Of a stretch of DNA of 64,000 nt, positions 36,697-46,299 are shown piece after piece (within the stretch, counting starts at the first letter, position 1; every line of letters begins with the position of its first letter). The stretch is from CAJQHK01 sp038142525 (GTDB taxonomy: Bacteria > Pseudomonadota > Alphaproteobacteria > Rickettsiales > UBA1997). The stretch is taken from contig JAYQKE010000015.1 in assembly GCA_038142525.1 (NCBI GenBank), forward strand, positions 186,001 through 250,000. Reading direction: 5' to 3'. Position numbers and translations under genes: made by a program. The notes under the pieces are model-generated. The model did no database searches. It was not told the DNA's origin and was given only the letters and a program-made list of their open reading frames with translations.

Positions 36697-37353
36697 ATGC
36701 AATCCATAGAAAAAAATATCATAACAATAAAAGAAAAAATAAACCTAGCCAAAAAAATGGGGCAAGAGGTAGGTCTAATTGCTATTTCAAAATATTTTCC
36801 AGTCAATAAGATTCAAGAGGCCATTAATGCTGGACAAAATATCTTTGGCGAAAATAAAGTACAAGAGGCAAAAGAAAAATGGCCTGAGTTAAAAAAACAA
36901 AATCCGAAGATAGAATTGCATTTAGTTGGACATTTGCAATCTAATAAAACCAAAGATGCTGTGGCAATTTTTGATGTAATTCAAACCTTAGATTCGATAA
37001 AATTGGCAAAAATTTTACAAAAGGAAATCATTAAACAAAGAAGGAATCTCAAAATATTTATTCAAGTAAATATTGGCAGAGAAAAACAAAAAAATGGTAT
37101 TGATCCCGATGAAATTGGTAATTTTTTAGAAGAATTGAAAGTGCTTAAAGAGTTTGATATTTCTGGTATAATGTGCATAGCACCTAAAGATGAAAATCCA
37201 GAAAAATATTTTCAAGAAATTTCTAGTTTAGCAAAAAAACATAATTTAAAAAATATTTCTATGGGAATGAGTTCTGATTTTGAAACTGCCATTAAAAATG
37301 GTTCAAATTTTGTTAGAATTGGTACAGCAATTTTTGGATCAAGAGATGGGTAA
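36697..37353 (+). CDS. yggS: YggS-family PLP homeostasis protein
   Basis: This 218-residue alanine-racemase-fold protein has the PLP lysine in LIAISKYFP (about residue 34), then GENKVQEAKEKW, HLVGHLQSNK, QVNIGREKQKNGI and SMGMSSDFETAI, ending RIGTAIFGSRD. It binds PLP without known catalysis and buffers B6 vitamers. It overlaps pabB by 8 bases. Confidence 0.94.
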   Translation: MQSIEKNIITIKEKINLAKKMGQEVGLIAISKYFPVNKIQEAINAGQNIFGENKVQEAKEKWPELKKQNPKIELHLVGHLQSNKTKDAVAIFDVIQTLDSIKLAKILQKEIIKQRRNLKIFIQVNIGREKQKNGIDPDEIGNFLEELKVLKEFDISGIMCIAPKDENPEKYFQEISSLAKKHNLKNISMGMSSDFETAIKNGSNFVRIGTAIFGSRDG

Positions 37354-38643
37354 AATAATAGATAAGGAAATAGATTGGATTGAACCAATAATAATTGCCA
37401 ATAATATTGCTGAAAATAAAAATTTTTCTGACAATTTTATCTTTCTATATTCTGCCCTTGATCAGGAAAATAATAACTCCAAATCTTATATATCTTTTGC
37501 TATTAAAGAAATTATTAAATCAGATAATTTTACTGAAATTGAAGAAAGGATTTTAAAAAATAATCAAGAAAATTATTTTGGCTATTTATCTTATGAATTA
37601 AAAAATAAGATAGAAAAATTTGAGGCAATTAATAATAAATATATTACAATTCCTCAGCTATATTTTGCTTCATTTCACTTTAATTTAGAATTTGATCATG
37701 AAGAGCAAAAACTTATTTGTAAATTTCCAGAGAATTTAACCGATAAATTTGAAAATTTCTTTAAAAATATTGATAAAAATATTAATTCCAAGAGAAAAAA
37801 GCTCAATATCACTGACTTAAAAAGTAATTTTAGTGATCAAGAATATTTGAAAAAATTCAAAATATCCAAAATAGAATTAAGGAGGGCGATATTTATCAGG
37901 CTAACTTAACTCGTAAATTTCATGGCAAACTAAATAATACGGAAAATAATCATTTTGATATTTTTAAATCATTAATGCAAATCAGCCCAGGAAATTTTAG
38001 CTCATTTATTAAATTCGATAATTTGGAAATTATTTCTTCATCTCCTGAATTATTTTTAGATATTGAAAATTCTAAAATCAAATCCTGCCCCATTAAAGGA
38101 ACCTCTCCTAGATCTGATGATAAAATTCAGGATCAAAAAAATTTTGAATATTTACAAAATAGCCCAAAAGAAAAATCAGAAAATCTTATGATAGTGGATC
38201 TGGTTCGAAACGACCTCTCAAAAAATTGTGAAAATAATTCTATCAAGGTTGATAATTTATTTAAAATATTATCCTTTAAAAAAATTCATCATATGGTCTC
38301 GGAAATTAGTGGAAAAAAACAGAATAACAAAAATGTAATTGAGGTCATAAAAGGCTGTTTTCCACCAGGATCAATGACTGGTGCGCCAAAAATTAAAGCT
38401 ATGGAAATTTGCGATGATTTAGAGCAAATTCAAAGAGGAATTTATAGCGGCGCAATTGGTCTGATTAATAAAAATATTTGTAAATTATCAGTTGTGATCA
38501 GAACATTGATTATTAATGGTAATAAATTTGAATTTCAATCGGGGGGAGCCATAACTTATGACTCAGATCCTGCAAAAGAATTGCAAGAATCGAAAGATAA
38601 AAATAAGGGGATAATAGAATTATTAATTAAAAATTATGAGTAA
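37346..38643 (+). CDS. pabB: Aminodeoxychorismate synthase component I PabB (one apparent frameshift)
   Basis: PabB aminates chorismate to 4-amino-4-deoxychorismate for folate. KEGDIYQANLTRKF, CPIKGTSPRSDD, MIVDLVRNDLSKNC and GSMTGAPKIKAMEI are present. The Lys in PIKGT favours PabB over TrpE, which usually has Ala. The start ATG 37346 overlaps yggS. An A6 run (37850-37855) lacks one base, after which IQNIQNRIKEGDIYQ continues. The restored length is about 432 residues. PabC may be encoded at 48064. No glutamine amidotransferase (PabA) is seen. Confidence 0.9.
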
Positions 38644-39540
38644 AAGAATCTTAATATTTGGTGGTTCGGGATTTATTGGATTACCATTGACCAAATTTCT
38701 TCTTCAGGAAGAAAATCAAATTTGCGTGATATGCAATGATGAAGAAAAGGCCCTAAATAAAATTGGCCAGCACCAAAATCTAGAAATAAAAATTATTGAT
38801 ATTTTTGATGAAAGTAAAATCAAAAAATTAATAAAAGATCATGATGTAATTATTAATCTGATTGGAAAATTATTTGAAACTAAAAAAGGGGATTTTAAAA
38901 AATTTCATCAGAAATTTCCTAATATTTTAGCAAAAAATCTCTCAGATAAGCAATATTTAGTACATATATCTGCTCTTGGAATAGAAGATTCCACCAAAAC
39001 ATCTCTTTATGCTGAAACAAAATTAGCTGGCCAAAATGAGATAACTAAAATTTGTAAAAATTACAATATAATCAAACCAAGCATAGTTTTTGGCGATCAG
39101 GATAATTTCTTCAATTTATTTGCCAAAATGGCTAAAATCTCTCCTTTCTTACCGCTAATTGGAAGGGGAGAATCTAAATTTGCCCCAATTTATGTTGATG
39201 ATCTTGTGCAAAGTATTATTTTTCTTATTAAAAATAACAAAAAATACCAAAATCAAATCTTTGAAGCTTCTGGTCCAAAAATATCTAGCTTCAAAGAATT
39301 AATGCAATTTATTCTAAAAACCATAAATAAAAAAGATTATTACTTCTCTTACCATTTTTTCTGGCAAAATTACAAGCAAAATCTCTTAATTTATTTAAAA
39401 TTTATCTATTAACATCTGATCAAGTTGAATTATTAAAATATGATAATATCGCTAGTGAAAAATATGATAATATTGATAAGCTAATTGGTAAGTTAAAATC
39501 TTATGAAGAAATTGTTCCCAAATATTTAAAGAACCTCTGA
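38636..39540 (+). CDS. NDUFA9-like NAD(P)-binding protein (one apparent frameshift)
   Basis: The N-terminus ILIFGGSGFIGLPLTKFLL is a Rossmann dinucleotide site; INLIGKLFE, HISALGI, SLYAETKLAGQ and KPSIVFGDQDNFFN follow the atypical SDR family of the complex I 39-kDa subunit, common in alphaproteobacteria. One base seems missing near 39345-39352. The other frame continues PFFLAKLQAKSLNLFKIYLL and SDQVELLKYDN. It ends KYLKNL at a TGA inside a MITE-end repeat (39529-39546), so the last residues may be altered by the element. It overlaps pabB by 8 bases. Confidence 0.8.
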
Positions 39541-39546
39541 AAAAAT
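39529..39546. repeat. Solitary MITE end (GGAACCTCTGAAAAA family)
   Basis: AAGAACCTCTGAAAAAATTA matches the terminal repeat of the 3213-3388 element over about 15 bases. It supplies the last codons and TGA stop of the NDUFA9-like gene. The other end of the element is absent. Confidence 0.5.
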
Positions 39547-39577
39547 TAAGAAGGATTTTAGATTATGAGACACTATT

Positions 39578-41031
39578 TCAAGTACCACAAAAAGTATTCC
39601 CAACCCTTTGACCTTCTTTGGGCGGTGAATAATATTTCTGATATTTTTTATTTTCAGTAAAAGGATTTTTAATTGCTTCTAAAAACTCTTTTAACTCATT
39701 ATAATCATTTTCAATAACAGATTTATGAATTATCTCGGCAATAATATGATTTCTTGGAATTAAAATTGGATTTATTTTATCCATTTTTTTTGCGATTTCT
39801 TCATAAGTTATTTTTTGATCTTTTAATCTCTCAATCCATATTTTATACCAATCACAATATTTATCATTTTTGACATAAAAATCTTCCTGACCAAGTAAAA
39901 TTTTACTTAAAATTCTAAAACCATTAGTAAAATCAATTTGATTATTTTCCAAAATATTCAGAAAATTTTCTATTAAGGTTTTATCCTCTTCTTTAAAATC
40001 AAAAATCCCTATCTTTTTGGCCATCTTTTTAAAATAAATCTGCTCAAATAAATTTGGAAATTTTCTTAATTCTTTTTCTACTATTTTTATGGCTTTTTTA
40101 ATATCACTATCGATCAAAGGTAAAATTGCTTCAGCAAATTTTACTAAATTCCATAAAATAATCTTATTTTGATTAGAAAATCTGTATCTACCTCTTTTGT
40201 CAATAAAGCTAAAAACCTTATCACTTTCATATTCATCCATAAAAGCACAGGGGCCATAATCTATTGTTTGGCCAGAAATAGTTACATTATCACTATTCAT
40301 AACCCCATGAATAAAACCTGCCGACATCCAAGAGGAGACAAGATCAGCTTGAGCTTTCATTACTGATGTAAATAAAGATAAATAAGGATTTTTTTGATCA
40401 ATAGATTTTGGATAATGTCGGTTTATGGCATAATCTGCTAAAATTTTGAGATTCTTAATATCACCTCTATGACGAAATATTGAAAAGTACCAATTCTGAT
40501 ATGACTTTTGGCAATTCTAGTTACTATGGCAGCTGGCGTTAAATTTTCTCTTTGAATAAACTCATCTAAAACAACTATTGCCAGAGATCTGGTAGTTGCA
40601 ATTTTTAAATGATAGATTGCTTCACTAACAGCATATTCCCTAATTACTGCATCTAGGGGACATTTACCATCACCAGATCTTGAAAAGAAAGTTCTGCCAG
40701 AACCTTTTAATTGTATGTCAAATAAATTATTATTTTTATCCCTAACTTCTCCCAATAATACTGCCCGACCATCTCCTAATTGAAGAACGAAATGCCCAAA
40801 TTGATGACCAGCATAAGCAAGAGAAATTGGCTTGGAATTTGGTAATAATTTATTGCCAGAAAAAATTTCAGCTAAATCCCTCTGATCATCGCTAAGAGTG
40901 AAATTTAGATCCTTAGCTAATTTTTTATTAAAAATAACTAATTTAGGGTTATTAACTTGATCGGGATTTTGTTTTTTGTAAAAATCATCACCCAAATCAT
41001 AATATGAATTGCTTATTTTCAAAATTCCCAC
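39578..41031 (-). CDS. selO: Protein adenylyltransferase SelO/YdiU (one apparent frameshift)
   Basis: SelO is a pseudokinase-fold enzyme that transfers AMP to Ser/Thr/Tyr of redox-related proteins. Conserved blocks are LAYAGHQFGHFVLQLGDGRA, LKGSGRTFFSRSGDGK, REYAVSEAIYHL, GFIHGVMNSDNVTISG and TIDYGPCAFMD (metal site). The end, VGNTFCGT, resembles the usual C-terminus, though the Sec-type Cys position holds Cys. One base is missing near 40470-40477. Restored length is about 484 residues. Its start overlaps the msr gene by 13 bases. Confidence 0.92.
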
Positions 41032-42006
41032 TCTTTTCTAATTTTATGACATGTATAACCATTAGGATTTTTTAAAAGATAATCCTGATGATAATCCTCA
41101 GCCTGATAAAATTTATCTAACTTTTCCAAAGAGGTGGCAATTTTTCCTGGAAAAACCCCTGACCTATCGGCCTTTTTGATTAAATTATCAGCTATTTTTT
41201 CGCTGCTCTTCATCTAAATAGAAAATTGCACTTCGATATTGAGTGCCAATGTCATTACCCTGTTTATTTATTGTTGTGGGATCATGAATTTGAAAAAAGA
41301 ATCTTAAAATTTCTTCATAAGAAATCTGCTCTGAATCAAAAGTTACTTCAATTGACTCAGCATGATTGCTAATTCCTAAAACCACAATATCATAAGTTGG
41401 ATTTGATATATTTCCTCCACTATAGCCATTCACTACATCAGTCACCCCATTTAATCTTGAAAATAACTCCTCCATCCCCCAAAAACAGCCACCAGCAAGA
41501 ACTGCTTTTTGATATTTCTGTTTCTTATTTTTTTCAAATAAATAGAAATATTTGCCATATCCTTCTTTTTTTAAATCCTCTTTAGCAATAAATTTTAGCG
41601 AGGCAGAATTCATACAATAACGCATACCGCCTTGATCTTTTGGACCATCATTAAAAACATGACCCAAATGTATGTCAGAATCTTTTGATCTAATCTCAAT
41701 TCTACTCATACCATAAGAAGAATCTTGCTTTTCATTCACAGCCTGACCATCGATTGGTTTTGTAAAACTTGGCCAGCCAGTGCCAGAATCAAACTTATCA
41801 TTTGAAGAAAAAAGCGCCTTACCGCTAACAATATCAACATAAATTCCTTCTTCCTTATGATCCCAATAAGCATTTTCAAACGGTTTTTCAGTGCCATTTT
41901 CAAAAATAACATGTTTTTGCGTAGGAGTTAAATTGGAAATATCTTGAGCCATGGTCAAATTTACATTAAATATTAATATGATTAAAAAAAATTTAATAAA
42001 TTTCAT
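41019..42006 (-). CDS. Exported MsrB-MsrA fusion methionine sulfoxide reductase (one apparent frameshift)
   Basis: A signal peptide (KFIKFFLIILIFNVNLTMA) precedes an MsrB domain (GTGWPSFTKPI, LGHVFNDGP, RYCMNSASLKF with catalytic Cys) and an MsrA domain (AVLAGGCFWGMEELF with catalytic Cys, GYSGGNISNPTY, HDPTTINKQGNDIGTQYRS). The zinc CxxC pairs of some MsrB proteins are absent. An extra A (T6 at 41195-41200 on plus) shifts the frame in DEEQRK; correct reading gives IADNLIKKADRSGVFPGKIA. It repairs both sulfoxide epimers in the periplasm. The domain order B-then-A is the less common one. Confidence 0.9.
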
Positions 42007-42111
42007 TGGAAATAATAATAAATATCTTCTTTGAAAAGAAAGATTTTTAAGTAAATTTTAAATTATGTAAAAAAGTGTAACCTATCTGTCCAGAACGGAC
42101 CCAAAATCAAG

Positions 42112-42187
42112 TGGTGCCCAGAGACGGATTCGAACCGCCGACACAAGGATTTTCAGTCCTTTGCTCTACCAACTGAGCTATCTGGGC
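42112..42187 (-). tRNA. tRNA-Phe (GAA)
   Basis: On the minus strand a full cloverleaf is visible: acceptor GCCCAGA/TCTGGGC, D-arm with AGCTCAGTTGGTAGAGC, anticodon stem AAGGA/TCCTT with loop CTGAAAA (anticodon GAA), T-arm GGCGGTTCGAATCCGTC-type, and an encoded CCA end. Confidence 0.97.
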
Positions 42188-42244
42188 CTATGGAATTGGT
42201 GAAGTAATTTTCTATGATGAAATAAAGAAACTATTTTGCAAGTA

Positions 42245-43577
42245 TTAATCTTTTAAATTCTTAGCAAACTCAATGATATCATTAGCTCTTAATATTTCCC
42301 TCTTATTATCTTTGTTAAATAGATCTTTGGCTTTATTAGCATTTTTTTTAGCATTATCCTTATCTTCTTTTAGCAAATAAAACTCGGCTAAGGACAAATT
42401 TGCTCTAGCATCATCAGATATTTTTTGATAAGCATTAGCTAAAATTTTGTAAATTTGTGAATTATTTTTTTCTTTAAAAAGAGCTATTTTGAGATTTTTA
42501 ATAGCGATATTTATTAAATCTTCGTCATCTTCTAAATCTAAAATTGCTTTAGAAAAAACTATCCTAGCTAAGAAATTCTCCCGCTTTAGATCTAAAGATT
42601 TTTTGTAAAAAATAATAGCATTTTTTAAATCACCGCTCTCATAAAGAATTTGTCCTTTTAATTCTAATAAATAAGGATCTTGAGGATAATTTATTAATAA
42701 TTTATCAATAGTTTTTAAAGATTCATTAATTTGACTAGATTTAAATAAAGCAATAGATCTTTGATAAAGGCTAGAAAAATCATTTTTACCCTTGGTTTTC
42801 TTAAGTGATATTTTACTATCATCTAAAAAACCTTTCAATTTTGCTACAATTCTTCTCATTTGAAAATTTTCTTTAGCAATATTTTGATTAGAAGAAATTT
42901 CTGGAAAGTTTTTTTAAATTTGCTCTAATAAAATTAATTCTTTTCTGACTAATTGGGTGAGTCAGGGCATATTCATCAATAATTTCTTGCCCAATCATTT
43001 GTGATTTAAAAAATTCTAGAATTTTTAATAAGCCAAGAGGGTTATGATTGGTTTTTTTGAGATATTCTAAGGCCAAAATATCTGCCGCCTCTTCTTGCGC
43101 TCTATTATATTTTAGAAATAATCTTTCTGCAATTTGACTACCACCCATAAGCATAGCATAGCTAGCATCTGAACCAGAAGATGCGGCCGAAATAATACCA
43201 GCAAGATAAGTTAACATAATAATATTTTTAGCTTTTGCAATTTCTTCAGATCCTCTAGCTAGATGGCCAGCGACAATATGACCAATTTCATGGGCCATAA
43301 CACCTCTTAAGATATTGGGATCATTATATTTAGTAATTAAACCAGTATTAATAAAAATATTTTGGCCATTTGATACAAAAGCATTTACAGCATTATCATT
43401 TATGATGTAAATCTTAACATTTTTTGCTTCTAAGCCAGCTTCTTTAATGATGGGCAGGGTCAATTCTTGTAAAAATTCTTCAATCTCACCATCACGAATA
43501 ATAGATAAAGCAGAGGATTTACTAGTTAGAGATATTGTTAAAAATATGATGATTAAAATTTTATTTATTATTTTCAA
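42245..43577 (-). CDS. BepA-like M48 metalloprotease with C-terminal TPR domain (one apparent frameshift)
   Basis: A signal peptide is followed by an M48 zinc protease: GVMAHEIGHIVAGH (HExxH) and RAQEEAADILALEYL (third ligand Glu). The first frame ends at 42888. Removing one A from the run at 42909-42915 continues NFPEISSNQNIAKENFQMRR and then a TPR domain (LFKSSQINESLKTIDKLL, AIIFYKKSLDLKREN). The joined length is about 443 residues, matching periplasmic BepA/YfgC, which assists outer-membrane protein assembly and degrades stalled substrates. Confidence 0.87.
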
Positions 43578-43584
43578 AATTATT

Positions 43585-45042
43585 TTAATTAACTAAATCT
43601 GATATGATTTTTTCTTCGTCAAACTCTATCTTTTTATCATCAATTATTTGATATTTCTCATGGCCTTTACCAGCAATTAGTAAAATATCATTCTTATCGA
43701 GATTTTTTACTGCATATTTTATGGCTTCTCACCTATCGCCAATTTCAATTAGTTTTTTGCTGTCACAAGAATCAATGATTTCCTTCCTAATCAGAGAAGG
43801 ATTTTCAAATCTAGGATTATCATCCGTAATAATAATTTTATCAGCTAATTTTGAAGCAATTTTCCCCATTAATGGTCTTTTAGCCTTATCTCTATCACCG
43901 CCGGCACCGAATAGAATATGTAATTTATTATGAGGGATTTTCTTACTATTTTTTAAGATATTTTCAATTGCATCTGGTGTATGGGCGTAATCAATAAAAA
44001 TTTTAGCATTATTTTCCAATTCTACCACCTTTTGCATTCTGCCATCAACTGAAATTAGATCTGGCAATTTATCTAATAAAAATTCTATTTTTTTCTGATC
44101 CAAATCATAATAAGAAATGATACAAGATAAGGCACAAAGAATATTGTAAATTTGAAAATTGGCAATTTCCTTAATTTGGCAAGTAAAATTTTTTCCAGCA
44201 ATTTCTAGATCCAAATCCCAACCAGCACTATTTTGCTTAGCCTGTAATAATTTGACAAAATTACCTTTTTTACCATAAGAAAATATTTGATGATTCTTAG
44301 CGGCGACAATGATCGACATTTTATCAAATTCAGGAATATCACTATTTAAAATAGCCCAAGAATTATTTTTCATTAAATTATTAAAAAGCAACATTTTAGC
44401 ATTAAAATAATTCTCCATTGTTTTGTGAAGATCAAGATGATCCTGAGTAAAATTAGTAAAAGCACCAAGCTTAATATCAATTCCCGCCAATCTATTTTGC
44501 TCTATCCCAAGAGAACTAGCTTCAATCGCCACATTTTCTACCCCATTTTGAGCTAAAATATTAAGATTTTTGTAAAGAGTAACAATATCAGCAGTAGTTA
44601 AAGAAGATTCTAATAAATTATTAATTTTAACATTAGATTTTATGCCCAAAGTACCAATAAAAGCTGATTTTAGATCTAAAAAATCTAATAATTGAAAAAT
44701 AAAATTACAGACAGAGCTTTTACCATTAGTGCCGGTGATAGCCAAAATATTTGCCGGTAATTTGGGGTAAAATTTATGTAGGGCTTTAATTAATAAATCA
44801 AAGATTTTTGGAGCTTGGTAGATGGGAATATTATTTTTAAACTCAATTTTTTCTGTTTTATCCTGAGAAATTATGGCACTAGCACCATTGTCAATAGCAT
44901 TATCGATAAAGTTGTGGCCACTAGTAGACACTCCTTTTAAGGCAAAAAATAAGCCATTTTTAGTTATTTTTCTTGAATCAATATCAATATTAGTTATTTT
45001 AATATCTTTACCAACAATATCAACAATCTCACTTAGTAACAT
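43585..45042 (-). CDS. murE: UDP-MurNAc-tripeptide synthetase MurE (in-frame TGA)
   Basis: MurE adds meso-diaminopimelate to UDP-MurNAc-dipeptide. The ATP loop ITGTNGKSSV, LTTADIV, EASSLGIEQNRLAG, FIDYAHTPDAIE and DDNPRFENP are visible; DNPR selects meso-DAP. A TGA at 43729-43731 interrupts GDR and EAIKYAVKNL, but the same frame continues through LLIAGKGHEKYQ to a TAA at 43585, giving 485 codons. The TGA could be a base error or a real nonsense mutation (CGA to TGA would restore GDRREAI). The start codon overlaps ubiA's on the opposite strand. Confidence 0.9.
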
Positions 45043-45883
45043 GAAAAATTATTTAGAATTAATTAGGTTTTTTCAGCCTACCGGATTTATTTTATTATTT
45101 TTAGCCAGTTCTTTTGGTATTATTTTTGCTCTTCACGATCAAAATTTCAATCTAGAAATTTTAAGAGTCACTATTTTATTTCTTATTGGTTCTTTTATTA
45201 TGCGCTCTGCTGGTCGCATAATTAATGATATTATTGATCGTGATTTTGATAAAAAAGTTGCAAGAACAAAGAATCGCCCCATTACTTCTGGTAAAATTTC
45301 TGTTCCAAAGGCTTTAATATTTTTAGCAATATTACTATCTATTGGTCTTTTTATCATATTGCAATTTAATAAATTAACTATTTTTTTAGGATTAACATCC
45401 GTGATTTTTATTATCTTCTATCCTTTTTGTAAAAGATTTACCTATTATCCGCAATTTATTTTAGGAATTACCTTTAATTTTGCCATTTTAATGAGCTATG
45501 GTGCTATTAAAAATGAAATCAATCTTTCTATTATTCTACTCTATTTTGTAGGAGTTATTTGGACTATTATCTATGATACTATTTATGGTTTTTCTGATAT
45601 TGAAGACGATTTAAAAGTGGGTATTAAATCTACTTCTATTAAATTTTCTAAAAACCCTAAATTGATCCTGATAATTTTAGGTCTAATAAAAATTTCTCTT
45701 CTATCAATAGTTATTGCAATTAATAATTTTTATCAGGCTAAATTTTTTATGATCTTGCTTTATCTATTATTTTTTATCTATCAGATCAAATCATTAGATA
45801 TTAGTAATAAAGAACAATGTTTTAAAAGTTTTAAGATTAATATTATTAACGGGATATTAATATTGATGATATTGACAAATTGA
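45041..45883 (+). CDS. ubiA: 4-hydroxybenzoate polyprenyltransferase UbiA
   Basis: Start ATG 45041 gives MKNYLELIRFFQPTGFILLF. The first Asp-rich motif is NDIIDRDFDKKVARTKNRP and the second is YDTIYGFSDIEDD. About eight membrane helices are visible in 280 residues. It prenylates 4-hydroxybenzoate in ubiquinone synthesis. Its ATG and murE's ATG overlap in a CATG on opposite strands, so each gene's upstream signals must lie inside the other's coding sequence. Confidence 0.93.
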   Translation: MKNYLELIRFFQPTGFILLFLASSFGIIFALHDQNFNLEILRVTILFLIGSFIMRSAGRIINDIIDRDFDKKVARTKNRPITSGKISVPKALIFLAILLSIGLFIILQFNKLTIFLGLTSVIFIIFYPFCKRFTYYPQFILGITFNFAILMSYGAIKNEINLSIILLYFVGVIWTIIYDTIYGFSDIEDDLKVGIKSTSIKFSKNPKLILIILGLIKISLLSIVIAINNFYQAKFFMILLYLLFFIYQIKSLDISNKEQCFKSFKINIINGILILMILTN

Positions 45884-45897
45884 ATTAGTCAATAATT

Positions 45898-45967
45898 GGA
45901 CCCATATGATTACATGGGACCAAATAAATTTGTGGTATGAGGTTAGTCATTTATTAATAAATGACTA
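45898..45967. terminator. Two hairpins after ubiA, possible bidirectional terminators
   Basis: The first pairs GG-A-CCCAT with ATGGG-A-CC (45898-45921). The second is a perfect 24-nt palindrome at 45944-45967 (TAGTCATTTATT and its complement), followed on plus by a T-rich stretch. They lie just after the ubiA stop and also just after the tiny minus-strand frame at 45994. Confidence 0.5.
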
Positions 45968-45993
45968 GATTAATTTTTTAATGATAAATGATA

Positions 45994-46053
45994 TTATATG
46001 AAGGTAGTTACAATAGCTAGTCCTACCATAAATGCTAAAGGTGCGAAAACCAT
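45994..46053 (-). CDS. Possible 19-residue hydrophobic peptide
   Basis: The frame reads MVFAPLAFMVGLAIVTTFI, one membrane-spanning stretch. An extended -10 promoter (TGGTATAAT, ATTATA at 46092-46097 on plus) lies about 40 bases upstream, and two hairpins follow. This makes a self-contained small unit, but there is no clear ribosome-binding site. It could be a small membrane subunit, a type I toxin-like peptide or chance; I name no family. Confidence 0.3.
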   Translation of the reverse strand: MVFAPLAFMVGLAIVTTFI

Positions 46054-46091
46054 ATTTTTATAATTTAAATTAATAACAATTAACACAATCT

Positions 46092-46100
46092 ATTATACCA
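46092..46100 (-). promoter_or_regulatory. Extended -10 promoter candidate
   Basis: On the minus strand TGGTATAAT gives a perfect TATAAT with an upstream TG. No good -35 is seen. It would drive a short transcript over the 19-residue frame. Confidence 0.35.
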
Positions 46101-46262
46101 GATTATTTCTAAATTAGAAGTAATTTAATGCATAATATAATGTAAAAAATATACCAAGTTTTTTAATAATCTAGAAAAAAACCACTTTTTTTAAAATTAT
46201 TTTTTTTGATTTTTTACCTTGATTAACCCTTATTGAATAAGAGTTAATTTAGCAACGATAAC

Positions 46263-46277
46263 TGATAATCATTATCA
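46263..46277. promoter_or_regulatory. Fur-box-like palindrome
   Basis: TGATAATCATTATCA is a perfect 7-1-7 inverted repeat matching the Fur operator pattern. It lies 23 bases beyond the PBP stop and about 165 bases upstream of the extended -10 promoter at 46092, so it is not in a classical position for any visible gene. In AT-rich DNA such a match can be chance. Confidence 0.35.
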
Positions 46278-46299
46278 TTATTTCTAATTTTTATCTTTT

